DNA of 64,000 nucleotides from positions 62,001 to 126,000 of the forward strand of contig NZ_QHLZ01000005.1 of the NCBI RefSeq assembly GCF_003185915.1, written 5' to 3'. This document shows positions 37,831 through 47,894 of the stretch, piece by piece. The translations under genes and the position numbers were made by a program. The notes below the pieces were generated by a model. That model worked only from the letters and a program-made list of their open reading frames with translations, ran no database searches and was not told where the DNA came from. Positions within the stretch are counted from its first letter, which is position 1; each line of letters opens with the position of its first letter. The stretch comes from Arthrobacter psychrochitiniphilus (lineage in GTDB: Bacteria > Actinomycetota > Actinomycetes > Actinomycetales > Micrococcaceae).

Positions 37831-39000
37831 GTGGCAGCACCCCAGAATTACTTGGCAGTCATCAAAGTCGTCGGCATCGGCGGCGGCGGCGTAAATGCAG
37901 TTAACCGCATGATTGACGTGGGTCTGCGCGGCGTTGAATTCATCGCCATCAACACCGACGCCCAGGCGTTGCTGATGAGCGACGCCGACGTCAAGCTTGA
38001 CGTTGGCCGGGAGCTGACGCGCGGACTTGGCGCCGGCGCCAACCCCGACGTTGGTCGCCAAGCGGCAGAGGACCACCAAGAAGAAATTGAAGAAGTCCTG
38101 CGTGGGGCTGACATGGTCTTTGTTACGGCCGGTGAAGGTGGCGGAACAGGCACTGGCGGTGCCCCCGTGGTGGCCCGCATTGCCCGCTCTCTTGGCGCCT
38201 TGACCATCGGTGTGGTCACGCGTCCGTTCACCTTTGAGGGCCGCCGCCGCGCCTCAAGTGCCGACAGCGGCATTGAAGCGCTGCGCGACGAGGTAGATAC
38301 GCTCATTGTGATCCCCAATGACCGTCTGCTGTCCATCAGTGACAGGAATGTCTCCGTCATGGATGCCTTCCGTTCCGCGGACCAGGTGTTGCTGTCCGGT
38401 GTTCAAGGCATCACTGACCTGATCACCACCCCCGGCCTGATCAACCTTGACTTTGCGGACGTTAAATCAGTCATGCAAGGTGCCGGTTCAGCGCTTATGG
38501 GCATCGGTTCTGCCCGCGGTGAGGACCGTGCTGTCAAGGCCGCCGAGCTTGCCATCGCCTCCCCGCTTCTGGAAGCCTCCATTGATGGCGCCCACGGTGT
38601 TCTGCTCTCCGTCCAGGGTGGATCTGACCTTGGCCTCTTCGAGATCAATGAGGCCGCCCGCCTTGTCCAGGAAGTGGCCCACCCCGAAGCCAATATCATC
38701 TTCGGTGCTGTCATTGATGACGCATTGGGCGATGAGGTGCGGGTAACGGTTATTGCCGCGGGTTTTGACGCCCCGGACGCCGCACCTGAAGTTGCTGAGC
38801 CGGTTGCCGCCGCAGTCCCGCCCGTACCCGCTGCCGTGCCCAGTGGTGCAAGTGTCACAAACCTCAACCAGTGGGGCCAGCAGTCCGCAGCACATGTCCC
38901 CGCCGACGGGGGCTTTGATGTGGAGCTGCCCGCTATTGTGGAGCCAGATCTCACCGGTCACCGCGCCGACGAACTGGATGTTCCCGACTTCCTGAAATAG
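37831..39000 (+). CDS. ftsZ: Cell division GTPase FtsZ
   Basis: FtsZ polymerises into the Z-ring that recruits the divisome. The 389-residue protein begins [19 protein letters not shown] after a GTG start, shows the tubulin signature [15 protein letters not shown] and the T7-loop region [13 protein letters not shown], and ends with the conserved C-terminal peptide [10 protein letters not shown] that binds SepF and FtsW in related bacteria. An Ala/Pro/Val-rich linker of about 50 residues joins them. Frame is open upstream, but GTG 37831 fits the family start and has AAGGGA nearby. It has its own promoter region after ftsQ. Confidence 0.98.
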   Translation: MAAPQNYLAVIKVVGIGGGGVNAVNRMIDVGLRGVEFIAINTDAQALLMSDADVKLDVGRELTRGLGAGANPDVGRQAAEDHQEEIEEVLRGADMVFVTAGEGGGTGTGGAPVVARIARSLGALTIGVVTRPFTFEGRRRASSADSGIEALRDEVDTLIVIPNDRLLSISDRNVSVMDAFRSADQVLLSGVQGITDLITTPGLINLDFADVKSVMQGAGSALMGIGSARGEDRAVKAAELAIASPLLEASIDGAHGVLLSVQGGSDLGLFEINEAARLVQEVAHPEANIIFGAVIDDALGDEVRVTVIAAGFDAPDAAPEVAEPVAAAVPPVPAAVPSGASVTNLNQWGQQSAAHVPADGGFDVELPAIVEPDLTGHRADELDVPDFLK

Positions 39001-39057
39001 GGGACGTCCCGCCGGCAGCAACCGCTGCCGGCACGCATTTTTCAATCACAATAAGTC

Positions 39058-39810
39058 ATGAATGGTCAGGTTGGTCCAATGTTTTCCCACCAAGAAGTGC
39101 GCCCCGGAATTTGGGTCGGCTTCACCGGGACGGAAACAGGCAACCTGGCCTTTCATGTTGGGGATGATGGAGGGGCCGTAGCCCGCCGCCGGGCGGCCTT
39201 GAATGCGGCACTGTCCGAGGCCGTCGGAACGGACGTGGCCCTGGCGTACATGAACCAAGTTCATGGAAACGCGGTAGCCATGCTCTCTGCGGGGGCTGCA
39301 GCAGGGAAATCTGCTCCCACGGCCGATGCCATGGTCACCTGGGGAACTGCAGGAGCCGGGGTGGCGGTCATGGTGGCCGACTGCGTCCCTGTGGTTCTCG
39401 TGGGGGAAACCCTCGATGGCGGTGTGCTGCTGGCCGTGGCACATGCCGGCCGGCCCGGGGTGGAGCGAGATGTCATCGGGGCTGTGGTCTCGGCCATGCG
39501 AGCCGCCGGTGCAGACGCCATCGAGGCGTGGCTAGGCCCCAGTATTTGCGGGTACTGCTATGAAGTCCCTGACCAGATGCGCCAGAGTGTTGCTGTGAAG
39601 GAACCAGAATCTTTTGCCACCACCTCCTGGGGAACGCCTTCCCTGGACTTGCCGGCAGCGGTGCTGGCGCAACTTCGCAGCAATCACGTCACCGCCCATC
39701 CCAGCGGGGAATGCACCCTTGAAAACCACGCATTCCACTCCCACCGGCGTGCTATCCGAGATGGATCGGCAGAGGGCCGATTCATCGCGTTCGCCGTATC
39801 CGCCCGGTAG
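39058..39810 (+). CDS. pgeF: Peptidoglycan editing factor / polyphenol oxidase-like protein PgeF (YfiH family)
   Basis: A 250-residue member of the YfiH (laccase-domain, multicopper-like) family. In Escherichia coli the family corrects mis-incorporated serine in peptidoglycan precursors; purine nucleosidase-like activities are also reported for relatives. The metal ligands are visible in NQVHGN, VADCVPVV and VAHAGRPG. GPSICGYCYEVPD and ENHAFHSHRR are further family marks. The start is uncertain: ATG 39058 lies 57 nt after ftsZ without a good ribosome site, and ATG 39079 is the alternative. The gene order ftsZ-pgeF-yggS-sepF is conserved in actinobacteria. Confidence 0.88.
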   Translation: MNGQVGPMFSHQEVRPGIWVGFTGTETGNLAFHVGDDGGAVARRRAALNAALSEAVGTDVALAYMNQVHGNAVAMLSAGAAAGKSAPTADAMVTWGTAGAGVAVMVADCVPVVLVGETLDGGVLLAVAHAGRPGVERDVIGAVVSAMRAAGADAIEAWLGPSICGYCYEVPDQMRQSVAVKEPESFATTSWGTPSLDLPAAVLAQLRSNHVTAHPSGECTLENHAFHSHRRAIRDGSAEGRFIAFAVSAR

Positions 39811-39849
39811 CCCACCAGCTGCCTTTGCGCCAGGAAAGTAAACAACGCC

Positions 39850-40611
39850 ATGAATTCGCAAGACCCCCGCACCCGTGAGCTCGCTGAGCGATTGGCGCAG
39901 GTCAAGGAACGCATCCATGCCGCCCAACAAGGGTCCACCGCACCCACGTTGATTGTTGTCACAAAATTCCATCCAGCCGCGGATGTGCTGCGACTGCGCA
40001 GCCTAGGCGTGTGTGATGTTGGTGAAAATCGTGACCAAGAGGCAGCCGCCAAAGCCACGGAGGTGGGGGCAATCGATGCTCATCAGCTGCGCTGGCACTT
40101 CATTGGACAACTGCAAAAGAACAAGGCTAAATCAGTGGCAGCCTACGCCCATTCGGTGCAGTCAATAGATCGAGGGTCCCTCGTCACGGCACTGGGTAAT
40201 GCCATGGTTCGCCAGCAGGACGCAACAGGGCGTGAGGCGCTCGAGTGCTTCATTCAGGTTGATCTCTCCGGCGCCTACCCGGATCTAGCGCTGGCACCGC
40301 AGCCGGACGGAGCCTCGCACAGCGGCAGGGGAGGGGCAACGCCGTCGTCAATTGCTCAACTGGCAGCCCAGATAGCCCAAGCCTCTGGACTGCGACTGGC
40401 AGGGCTCATGGCGGTAGCGCCTCTGGGCGTGGCGCCAGAACCTGGGTTCTCGTTGCTGGGCGAGCTCTCAGCCAAGCTGGTATCCGAACATCCTGAAGCC
40501 ACCAGCATTTCTTCTGGTATGAGCCACGATCTTGAGGCAGCACTGCTCGCCGGGGCGACACACCTGCGTGTCGGTTCGGATATCCTCGGACCGCGCCCGC
40601 TGGTGCGGTAG
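39850..40611 (+). CDS. PLP-binding protein, YggS family
   Basis: A 253-residue member of the YggS/PROSC family, which binds pyridoxal 5'-phosphate and takes part in PLP and amino-acid homeostasis rather than in a known reaction. The PLP lysine lies in IVVTKFHPAADV; GENRDQEA, WHFIGQLQKNK and SSGMSHDLEAALLAG with HLRVGSDILG match the family closely. AGGAAAG lies 13 nt before ATG 39850. It sits between pgeF and sepF, as in most actinobacteria. Confidence 0.93.
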   Translation: MNSQDPRTRELAERLAQVKERIHAAQQGSTAPTLIVVTKFHPAADVLRLRSLGVCDVGENRDQEAAAKATEVGAIDAHQLRWHFIGQLQKNKAKSVAAYAHSVQSIDRGSLVTALGNAMVRQQDATGREALECFIQVDLSGAYPDLALAPQPDGASHSGRGGATPSSIAQLAAQIAQASGLRLAGLMAVAPLGVAPEPGFSLLGELSAKLVSEHPEATSISSGMSHDLEAALLAGATHLRVGSDILGPRPLVR

Positions 40612-40688
40612 CGTTTTGAAGACAACAGGAACGCAGTACAGCTGTTGACCAACGAGTTTCTAGCTTGGCACATTAATGAGGAGCAACC

Positions 40689-41216
40689 ATGGCTAGCGCT
40701 ATGCGCAAGACAATGATCTTTCTTGGGCTCGCCGACGGGGACGAGCACTACGACGCTGAGTACGCTCCGGCGTTGCCCAAGGAAGACGCCGCCGTAGAGG
40801 TATTCGAACGAGCTGCTGCCCCGGCCCCGGCACCAGCAGCGGAACCTGCCGCACCCAAGGCCGGCGACGAAGAATACCGCGCACCGGTGACCCCCATCAA
40901 GCGTGCCGCATCAACCCGGGAAGAGGCTGAAAGTTTGCGCCAGATCACCACAGTCCATCCTCGTTCCTACAATGATGCAAAGATCATTGGGGAAAGTTTC
41001 CGGGACGGCATTCCCGTCATCATGAATGTCACCGACATGGGTGAAGCTGATGCCAAGCGCCTGGTGGACTTCTCTGCAGGGCTAGTCTTCGGACTGCGCG
41101 GCTCAATTGAGCGGGTCACCAACAAGGTCTTCTTGCTCTCACCGTCATATATTGAGGTGCTCGGCGATGACAAGAAGATCTCGGACACCCAGGCCAGTTT
41201 CTTCAATCAGAGCTAA
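40689..41216 (+). CDS. sepF: Cell division protein SepF
   Basis: SepF anchors FtsZ to the membrane; in actinobacteria, which lack FtsA, it is the main Z-ring tether. The 175-residue protein has an N-terminal amphipathic segment ([14 protein letters not shown]), an Ala/Pro-rich linker and a C-terminal SepF domain beginning [20 protein letters not shown] with [26 protein letters not shown] lies just before the ATG. It is followed by a hairpin terminator. Confidence 0.96.
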   Translation: MASAMRKTMIFLGLADGDEHYDAEYAPALPKEDAAVEVFERAAAPAPAPAAEPAAPKAGDEEYRAPVTPIKRAASTREEAESLRQITTVHPRSYNDAKIIGESFRDGIPVIMNVTDMGEADAKRLVDFSAGLVFGLRGSIERVTNKVFLLSPSYIEVLGDDKKISDTQASFFNQS

Positions 41217-41256
41217 CACCTTGTCTTAGACGACTTGTCTTAACCAAGATATTTTG

Positions 41257-41285
41257 ACTGCCCGGGCACAAAGTGTCCGGGCAGT
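41257..41285 (+). terminator. Terminator downstream of sepF
   Basis: ACTGCCCGG pairs with CCGGGCAGT, with a two-base bulge and ACA/TGT at the tip. It lies 41 nt after the sepF stop; no long T-run follows. Confidence 0.6.
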
Positions 41286-41342
41286 TCGTTAAGCTGAAGA
41301 CATCAGAGTTACCTGCGTCCGGGACGTTCCGGAAGCGCACCG

Positions 41343-41690
41343 ATGAGTCTGGCTGCAAGGTTCAAGTTTTTTCTCCTCCTAGGGATTGTGTGCACACGCG
41401 TGACAATTGTTTTTGCTCTCCTCTACCTGCTCCTGCTGCTCTATTTCCTGACGCTGCTGCTGCGCATGGTGTTCGACTGGATACAAGTATTCGCCCGTGA
41501 CTGGCGTCCCAAGGGCGCAGCTCTCGTTGGAGCCTCGCTCGTGTACAGACTCACCGATCCGCCGCTGCGTAAACTCCGGGCCATGATTCCACCGCTTCGG
41601 ATTGGCTCCGTTGCGCTGGATATTGGCTTCCTTTTATTGCTCGTTGCCGTGGGTATTGGCATGAGTGTGACAAAAAGTTTTGTCAGTTAG
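41343..41690 (+). CDS. YggT family membrane protein
   Basis: A 115-residue membrane protein of the YggT family with two hydrophobic regions separated by a conserved loop (FDWIQVFARDWRPKG, TDPPLRKLR, IPPLRIGSVALDIGF). Its role is unknown, but its location between sepF and divIVA is conserved and suggests a link with division or polar growth. Family members are usually about 95 residues and begin near FALLYLLLLLYF, so GTG 41400 is a likely alternative start; ATG 41343 would add a hydrophobic extension. Confidence 0.85.
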   Translation: MSLAARFKFFLLLGIVCTRVTIVFALLYLLLLLYFLTLLLRMVFDWIQVFARDWRPKGAALVGASLVYRLTDPPLRKLRAMIPPLRIGSVALDIGFLLLLVAVGIGMSVTKSFVS

Positions 41691-41838
41691 AGCCGCGTCG
41701 TTAGTTTTCAGCGACAAAAGGCTATATTGTAAAAAGCGATAGAACCCAAGTTCAGATCTCCAGATTTGTATTCGGTACCGTAGTCCGGGGAAGGTTTCGG
41801 CCGGTGTCTGACTCACATAAGACCAATGAGGTGACTAG

Positions 41839-42513
41839 ATGGCGCTTACGCCAGAAGACGTTGTCAACAAGCGGTTCCAGCCGACAAAGTTTCGTGAAGG
41901 CTATGACCAGGACGAAGTCGACGATTTTCTTGACGAGATCGTCGTTGAGCTTCGCCGACTCCATCAGGAAAACGACGAGTTGCGCAAGCAGCTCGAGCAG
42001 GGTGGTTCCAACCCCGCAACGGCCCCTGCCCCGGTAGCACCGCTACTGGCCAAGGAGCCCGCGAAGGTTGAACCCGAGCCCGCAGTTGTTGAGCCTGAGG
42101 TAGTTCAGGCCCCCGCAGCTCCGGAACCCGTTGTGGAAGAAAAGGTTGTCCCGGCTCCGGCTCCTACAGCACCGGTTTCCGCAGCACAGTCCGCCAGCGG
42201 TGTCCTTGCGTTGGCCGAGCGCCTGCACGATGAATATGTCAGCGCGGGTGTTGAGCAGCGTGACAAGATCATTGCTGAGGCCCAGATTGAAGCCAGCACA
42301 CTGGTGAACGATGCCCAGGAGAAGAGCCGTAAGACGCTCGGCGCCCTGGAACAGCAGCGTTCAGTGCTGGAGCGCAAGGTAGAGCAGCTTCGCGGCTTCG
42401 AGCGCGATTACCGCTCACGCCTGAAGAGCTACATCGAAGGCCAGCTGCGCGACTTGGACGCCCGCGGCTCAGTGGCAGCCCCGGATTTCACCGAGAGCAG
42501 CCTGGAGTCCTAA
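41839..42513 (+). CDS. divIVA: Polar growth protein DivIVA (Wag31)
   Basis: DivIVA marks curved membrane at poles and septa and directs polar wall growth in actinobacteria. The 224-residue protein has the lipid-binding N-terminal domain MALTPEDVVNKRFQPTKFRE followed by GYDQDEVDDFLDEIV, an Ala/Pro/Glu-rich linker (about 55-110) and a C-terminal coiled coil (about 115-205). GAGGTGA lies ahead of the ATG. It follows yggT by 148 nt, where a separate promoter may lie. Homologues are Ser/Thr kinase substrates in mycobacteria, of interest given the PASTA kinase in this window. Confidence 0.95.
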   Translation: MALTPEDVVNKRFQPTKFREGYDQDEVDDFLDEIVVELRRLHQENDELRKQLEQGGSNPATAPAPVAPLLAKEPAKVEPEPAVVEPEVVQAPAAPEPVVEEKVVPAPAPTAPVSAAQSASGVLALAERLHDEYVSAGVEQRDKIIAEAQIEASTLVNDAQEKSRKTLGALEQQRSVLERKVEQLRGFERDYRSRLKSYIEGQLRDLDARGSVAAPDFTESSLES

Positions 42514-42527
42514 TTCCAGATAACTAG

Positions 42528-42566
42528 AAGCCGGTGGTGCAAGGAAACTTGTTCCACCGGCTTTTA
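42528..42566 (+). terminator. Terminator downstream of divIVA
   Basis: AAGCCGGTGG (42528-42537) pairs with CCACCGGCTT (42554-42563), with an inner CAAG/CTTG stem capped by a GAAA tetraloop and TTT after it. It marks the end of the division cluster. Confidence 0.85.
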
Positions 42567-42665
42567 GTTTCTTAAGTTCCAACAACGGTGCCACCCGTCA
42601 CAGGGCGTGGATGAGTTGGCGCCTATGATGGAAGGAATCCCATTGCCCAATCAACTGAAAGCGTT

Positions 42666-43265
42666 ATGAGCGAGAACTCTTTGCCAGCGCCCGCTGCCAA
42701 GCCCCGCCGCCACTTCTGGTGGCTCTGGCTCGGCGTGGCGGCCTTTGCCTATATTTGTGACCAATTAACTAAATGGTGGGTCAGTTCCACCATGGAATTG
42801 GGTGAGAAAACCCCCGTTATCCCTGGTGTTTTGCAGTGGTACCACATCCTGAATTCTGGTGCGGCGTTCTCCATCGGCGAGAATTTCACCTGGGTATTCA
42901 CCATCATCATGGCGGCTGTTTCCGTTGCCATCATTGTCTTTGCCCGGCGCATCCGTTCGCTTTGGTGGGCCATTGGCTTGGGTCTGGTCCTGGGTGGCGC
43001 CCTAGGTAACCTGACCGACAGGCTGTTCCGTCCGCCGTCGTTTGGCATGGGGCACGTGGTGGACTTTATTTCCTTCCCCAACTTCGCCATTTTCAATATG
43101 GCGGATATGGCTGTTGTGGGCGGCGTCATTGTGATCTGCCTGCTCACTCTGCTGGGTATCTCGCTAGATGGCAGTAGAGCTGTCGCTAAAGCCACGGCGT
43201 CCAATGTCACAAAAACGAAGTCCGCAGAAGTTGCAGGGCATGAAGGGGAGGAAGATAATGACTGA
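42666..43265 (+). CDS. lspA: Lipoprotein signal peptidase II
   Basis: LspA cleaves signal peptides of prolipoproteins in the membrane. The 199-residue protein has four transmembrane helices and the two catalytic aspartates D118 (GNLTDRLFR) and D147 (FNMADMAVV), plus the NSGAAFS motif. The C-terminal tail is Lys/Glu-rich. A TATGAT -10-like box is at 42624-42629, and GAAAG precedes the ATG weakly. It overlaps the pseudouridine synthase gene by 8 nt, an arrangement common in bacteria. Confidence 0.96.
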   Translation: MSENSLPAPAAKPRRHFWWLWLGVAAFAYICDQLTKWWVSSTMELGEKTPVIPGVLQWYHILNSGAAFSIGENFTWVFTIIMAAVSVAIIVFARRIRSLWWAIGLGLVLGGALGNLTDRLFRPPSFGMGHVVDFISFPNFAIFNMADMAVVGGVIVICLLTLLGISLDGSRAVAKATASNVTKTKSAEVAGHEGEEDND

Positions 43266-44181
43266 AACATTCGTGGTTCCAGAGGCTGTTGCCGGGATCA
43301 GAGCCGACGCCGGGCTGGCCACTTTGCTGGGCATCTCCCGATCCGCTGCTGCACTGCTGTGTACGGAGGGCAATGTCTTACAAAACGGTGCTTCCATGGG
43401 CAAGAGCGAGAAGTTTAGTGCCGGGGCCAGCATCCAGGTGACCATTCCGCAGCGGCGTGATCCGCTGGAGGTTCGCATTGAGCCCGTCGAAGGATTAAAG
43501 ATCCTGCTAGATGACGTTGACTTTGTGGTAGTTGACAAGCCTGTGGGTGTGGCAGCACACCCTTCCCCGGGCTGGGTAGGTCCCACAGTAGTGGGGGGGC
43601 TGGCTGCCGCCGGTTACCGCATCTCCACCTCCGGCGCCCAAGAGCGGGTGGGCATTGTGCACCGACTGGATGTGGGCACCTCGGGAGCCATGGTGGTTGC
43701 CAAAACCGAGCACGCCTACACCGTGCTAAAGCAGGCGTTCCGTGAACGGACCGTTGAGAAGGTCTACCACGCTGTGGTGCAGGGACTGCCTGATCCTTTG
43801 CAGGGCACCATTGACGCCCCCATTGGCCGCCATCCGGGCCATGACTGGCGCTTCGCGGTCATTGAAGACGGGCGCCCCTCCATCACTCACTATGAGGTGC
43901 TCGAAGCGTTCGGCAAGGCTTCCCTCGTGGAGGTGCATCTGGAGACCGGACGCACCCACCAAATTCGTGTCCATTTCTCTGCCCTGCGCCACCCCTGTGC
44001 CGGAGATCTCACTTACGGGGCGGATCCGAAGTTGGCGGCCGAACTGGGCCTGACCCGTCAATGGCTGCACGCCCACAAGCTCGGTTTCACGCACCCGACA
44101 TCGGGGGAGTGGGTCAGTGTCACCAGCGCCTACCCGCAGGATCTGAACTACGCACTGGATCACCTGCGCGGCGAACACTAG
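43258..44181 (+). CDS. Ribosomal large-subunit pseudouridine synthase, RluD-type
   Basis: A 307-residue RluA/RluD-family enzyme that isomerises specific uridines, probably in 23S rRNA. An N-terminal S4 RNA-binding domain (about 1-70) precedes the catalytic domain with [11 protein letters not shown], where D138 is the nucleophile, then GRTHQIRVH and [11 protein letters not shown] chose ATG 43258, which has GGAGG 8 nt upstream; the open frame runs further back inside lspA. The overlap with lspA suggests coupling. Which uridines are modified cannot be read from the sequence. Confidence 0.92.
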   Translation: MTETFVVPEAVAGIRADAGLATLLGISRSAAALLCTEGNVLQNGASMGKSEKFSAGASIQVTIPQRRDPLEVRIEPVEGLKILLDDVDFVVVDKPVGVAAHPSPGWVGPTVVGGLAAAGYRISTSGAQERVGIVHRLDVGTSGAMVVAKTEHAYTVLKQAFRERTVEKVYHAVVQGLPDPLQGTIDAPIGRHPGHDWRFAVIEDGRPSITHYEVLEAFGKASLVEVHLETGRTHQIRVHFSALRHPCAGDLTYGADPKLAAELGLTRQWLHAHKLGFTHPTSGEWVSVTSAYPQDLNYALDHLRGEH

Positions 44182-44223
44182 CCCCACCTCCAACGCTCGG
44201 TTACTTTTGGCTCCCTTTCACAG

Positions 44224-44252
44224 ATCGCTCCCTCATTTAGTGAGGGAGCGAT
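44224..44252 (+). terminator. Terminator between the pseudouridine synthase gene and dnaE
   Basis: ATCGCTCCCTCA (44224-44235) pairs perfectly with TGAGGGAGCGAT (44241-44252) around a 5-nt loop. A second, outer pair of arms surrounds it (44194-44210 with 44266-44282). Confidence 0.8.
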
Positions 44253-44313
44253 TTGCATTAATGCCCCAAAAGTGAGCGAGCGTTTCTGGGGGCTGGCGGT
44301 TGACTTGGCCACG

Positions 44314-44319
44314 TAGAAT
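44314..44319 (+). promoter_or_regulatory. -10 box of a probable leaderless promoter for dnaE
   Basis: TAGAAT lies 6 nt before GTG 44326; no ribosome-binding site is present. Confidence 0.6.
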
Positions 44320-44325
44320 GATCTG

Positions 44326-47300
44326 GTGGCTAGCTCATCGACTGACAGTTTTGTCCATCTCCATACGCACACCGAATATTCCATGTTGGACGGTGCCGCC
44401 CGCCTGACCGAATTGTTTGACGAGGCCAAGCGGCTTGAAATGCCGGCCTTGGCCACCACCGACCACGGTTATTTGTTCGGTGCCTTTGACTTCTGGCGCA
44501 AGGCCACCGATGCCGGCATCAAGCCCATCATCGGGGTGGAAGCTTACGTCACCCCGGGCACGGCCCGTACCGACAAATCCAGGGTGAAGTGGCGCACCGA
44601 GGAGTCACAAAAGAAGGATGACGTCTCCGGCGGTGGTTTCTACACCCACATGACGCTGCTCAGCTACAACAACCAGGGCATGCGCAACTTGTTCCGGGCC
44701 TCCTCCTTGGGTTCCCTCGATTCACCCATGGGCAAATACCCGCGTCTGGACCGGGAACTGCTCAATGAGTATCACCCCGGATTGATCGCCACCACTGGCT
44801 GCCCCTCCGGTGAGGTTCAGACGCGTCTGCGGCTGGGTCAGTACAACGAGGCCAAGGCCGCCGCCTCCGAATTCCAGGACATCTTCGGTGCGGAAAACTA
44901 TTTCTGCGAGCTCATGGACCATGGGCTGGACATTGAGCGCAGGGTCACCAAGGACCTGCTGCGCCTGGCCAGGGAACTGAAAATTCCGCTGGTCGCTACC
45001 AACGATCTGCACTACACGCATGAGCATGACGCCAAGGCGCACGAGGCCCTGTTGGCTCTCCAATCCGCCTCCACACTGACCGAGCCCACCTATGATCAGG
45101 GCGGCAAGCGCTTTGCCTTCAGCGGCAGCGGCTACTACCTGAAGTCCGCGGCGGAAATGCGCTCGCTCTTTTCCGAATTGCCGGAGGCGTGCGATAACAC
45201 GCTGCTGATCGCTGAACGCTGCGACGTCTCCTTCAACACCAACGCCAACTACATGCCCAAATTCCCTTGCCCACCGGGTGAGGATGAGACCTCCTGGCTG
45301 GTGAAGGAGGTGGATGAGGGCCTGCGGTACCGCTACCCGTCTGGTATTCCCGATGACGTGCGCAAGCAGGCGGACTACGAACTCGACGTCATCATCCGCA
45401 TGGGCTTCCCGGGGTACTTCCTGGTAGTGGCCGACTTCATCAACTGGTCCAAGGCCCAAGGGATCCGGGTGGGTCCGGGCCGTGGTTCCGGTGCCGGTTC
45501 CATGGTGGCCTACGCCATGCGCATTACCGACCTTGACCCGTTGCGCCATGGTCTGATCTTTGAGCGCTTCCTCAACCCTGAGCGTGTCTCCATGCCTGAC
45601 TTCGACGTGGACTTCGATGATCGGCGCCGCCATGAGGTCATCAAGTACGTGACCGAGAAGTATGGCGATGAGCGTGTGGCCATGATTGTCACGTACGGCT
45701 CCATCAAGACCAAGCAGGCGCTCAAGGACTCCTCCCGCGTGCTGGGCCACCCCTTCAGCATGGGTGAAATGCTCACGAAGGCGTTGCCTCCGGCCGTCAT
45801 GGCCAAAGATATTCTGCTCAATGATATTGAAAACCCGGAGGCCAAGCGGTACGGGGAAGCCCAGGATTTCCGCAACCTGATCAACACTGACCCGGAAGCT
45901 GCAAAGGTCTTCGAGCTCTCCAAGGGCCTTGAGGGGCTCAAGCGCCAGTGGGGCGTGCACGCGGCCGGTGTGATCATGAGCTCTGATCCCATCATCGATG
46001 TCATCCCGATCATGCGCCGCATCCAGGATGGGCAGATCATCACCCAGTTTGACTACCCGACCGCTGAAGGTCTGGGACTGATCAAGATGGACTTCTTGGG
46101 GCTGCGCAACCTCACGATCATCACGGACGCGCTGGAGAACATCAAGGCCAACAAGGGCTTTGACCTTGACCTTGAAGGGTTGGAGCTCGACGACGCACCC
46201 TCCTATGAGCTCATGGCGCGCGGTGACACGCTGGGTGTTTTCCAGCTCGACGGCGGTCCCATGCGCGGGCTTCTCAAGCTCATGCGCCCGGATAACTTTG
46301 AAGACATCTCCGCTGTTCTAGCCCTGTACCGGCCAGGTCCTATGGGTGCCGACTCACACACCAACTACGCTCTGCGTAAAAACGGTCTGCAGCCGATCAC
46401 GCCCATCCATCCTGAATTGGAGGAACCCCTCGCGGACATCCTCGGCGGGACGTATGGGCTGATCGTGTACCAGGAGCAGGTCATGTCGATTGCGCAGAAG
46501 CTGGCCGGCTACTCACTGGGCCGGGCCGACATTCTGCGCCGGGCCATGGGTAAGAAGAAGAAGTCCGAACTGGATAAGCAGTATGCGGGCTTCCATCAGG
46601 GCATGTTGGACAACGGGTACTCTGACGCCGCCGTCCAAACACTGTGGGCGATCCTGCTGCCCTTCTCCGACTACGCCTTCAACAAGGCCCACTCGGCCGC
46701 CTACGGCGTCATCAGTTACTGGACCGCGTACCTGAAGGCACACCACCCGGCCGAATATATGGCGGCCCTGCTGACCAGCGTGGGTGATGACAAGGACAAA
46801 CTGGCGCTGTACCTCAACGAATGCCGCCACATGGGCATTACCGTTCTTGCCCCTGATGTCAACGAATCCGCCTTGAACTTCACCCCGATCGGGACGGACA
46901 TTCGCTTCGGTATGGGCGCCATTCGCAACGTGGGCGCCAACGTAGTCAACGGCTTGGTGGAGTCCCGGCGTGAACGCGGCAACTTTGAGAACTTCTCCGA
47001 CTTTTTGATGAAAGTCCCCGCCGTGGTGTGCAACAAGCGCACCATTGAATCCCTGATCAAGGCTGGCGCCTTTGACACGCTGGGGCACGCCCGCCGGGCA
47101 TTGGCCATGATCCATGAAGAAGCCGTTGACTCCGTGATCAGCATCAAACGGAACGAGGCCGTGGGCCAGTTTGACCTCTTTGCCGGACTTGGTGGCGAGG
47201 AGGAGCCGGAATCAGCGCTCACCACCGAAATCCCGGACCTGCCCGAATGGGAGAAGAAGGACAAGCTCGCCTTCGAACGCGACATGCTGGGCTTGTACGT

Positions 47301-47892
47301 CTCGGACCACCCGCTGCGCGGTTTGGAAGGCGTCCTGAGCCAGAACGCTGACATGTCCATCACGGCGTTGCTCGGCGATGACGGGCCACAGGACGGGCAC
47401 ATCATCACCATTTCGGGCATGATTACCAACTTACAACGCCGGATTGCCAAGAGCAGCGGCAACCCCTATGCCCGCTGCGAGGTTGAGGATCTGGGCGGTT
47501 CGCTCGAGGTGATGTTCTTTGGCCAGACCTACGGTCCCATCGCCAACATTCTCGCTGAGGACCTGATAGTGGTGGTCAAGGGAAGGCTGCAAAAGCGTGA
47601 CGACGGCGCCATCACCCTTAACGCCATGGAGCTCACCGTCCCGGACCTGAGCGAAGGCATGGCCGGGCCGCTCGTGATCTCTATGCCCGAACACAAGGCC
47701 AACGAACAAGTTCTCCAGGCACTGAAATCAGTGCTTAACGATCATCGTGGCAACACCGAAGTAAAGATGCACCTGGCTGGCAGCCGTTCCGTTAAGATCA
47801 TGAAACTGCCTTTGCATCATCGGGTCAACCCCACGCCCTCGCTCTTTGGCGATCTGAAGGTGCTGCTCGGCCCCACCTGTCTGGAAGGCTAA
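44326..47892 (+). CDS. dnaE: DNA polymerase III subunit alpha
   Basis: The replicative polymerase catalytic subunit, 1188 residues, equivalent to actinobacterial DnaE1. The N-terminal PHP domain opens FVHLHTHTEYSMLDGAARL, where the histidine cluster for metal binding and possible 3'-5' exonuclease activity is intact. The polymerase carboxylates lie in MPDFDVDFDDRRR, followed by VTYGSIKTKQALKDS and the fingers region FNKAHSAAYG. A C-terminal OB-fold (about 990-1080, from GHIITISGMITNLQRR) ends the protein. The GTG start has a leaderless-type -10 box. A small membrane-protein gene begins 3 nt after the stop. Confidence 0.97.
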   Translation: MASSSTDSFVHLHTHTEYSMLDGAARLTELFDEAKRLEMPALATTDHGYLFGAFDFWRKATDAGIKPIIGVEAYVTPGTARTDKSRVKWRTEESQKKDDVSGGGFYTHMTLLSYNNQGMRNLFRASSLGSLDSPMGKYPRLDRELLNEYHPGLIATTGCPSGEVQTRLRLGQYNEAKAAASEFQDIFGAENYFCELMDHGLDIERRVTKDLLRLARELKIPLVATNDLHYTHEHDAKAHEALLALQSASTLTEPTYDQGGKRFAFSGSGYYLKSAAEMRSLFSELPEACDNTLLIAERCDVSFNTNANYMPKFPCPPGEDETSWLVKEVDEGLRYRYPSGIPDDVRKQADYELDVIIRMGFPGYFLVVADFINWSKAQGIRVGPGRGSGAGSMVAYAMRITDLDPLRHGLIFERFLNPERVSMPDFDVDFDDRRRHEVIKYVTEKYGDERVAMIVTYGSIKTKQALKDSSRVLGHPFSMGEMLTKALPPAVMAKDILLNDIENPEAKRYGEAQDFRNLINTDPEAAKVFELSKGLEGLKRQWGVHAAGVIMSSDPIIDVIPIMRRIQDGQIITQFDYPTAEGLGLIKMDFLGLRNLTIITDALENIKANKGFDLDLEGLELDDAPSYELMARGDTLGVFQLDGGPMRGLLKLMRPDNFEDISAVLALYRPGPMGADSHTNYALRKNGLQPITPIHPELEEPLADILGGTYGLIVYQEQVMSIAQKLAGYSLGRADILRRAMGKKKKSELDKQYAGFHQGMLDNGYSDAAVQTLWAILLPFSDYAFNKAHSAAYGVISYWTAYLKAHHPAEYMAALLTSVGDDKDKLALYLNECRHMGITVLAPDVNESALNFTPIGTDIRFGMGAIRNVGANVVNGLVESRRERGNFENFSDFLMKVPAVVCNKRTIESLIKAGAFDTLGHARRALAMIHEEAVDSVISIKRNEAVGQFDLFAGLGGEEEPESALTTEIPDLPEWEKKDKLAFERDMLGLYVSDHPLRGLEGVLSQNADMSITALLGDDGPQDGHIITISGMITNLQRRIAKSSGNPYARCEVEDLGGSLEVMFFGQTYGPIANILAEDLIVVVKGRLQKRDDGAITLNAMELTVPDLSEGMAGPLVISMPEHKANEQVLQALKSVLNDHRGNTEVKMHLAGSRSVKIMKLPLHHRVNPTPSLFGDLKVLLGPTCLEG

Positions 47893-47894
47893 CC

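Noticed and set aside
43168..43257. Extended N-terminus of the pseudouridine synthase inside lspA
   Set aside because: No ribosome site supports it, whereas ATG 43258 has GGAGG and the S4 domain begins soon after.
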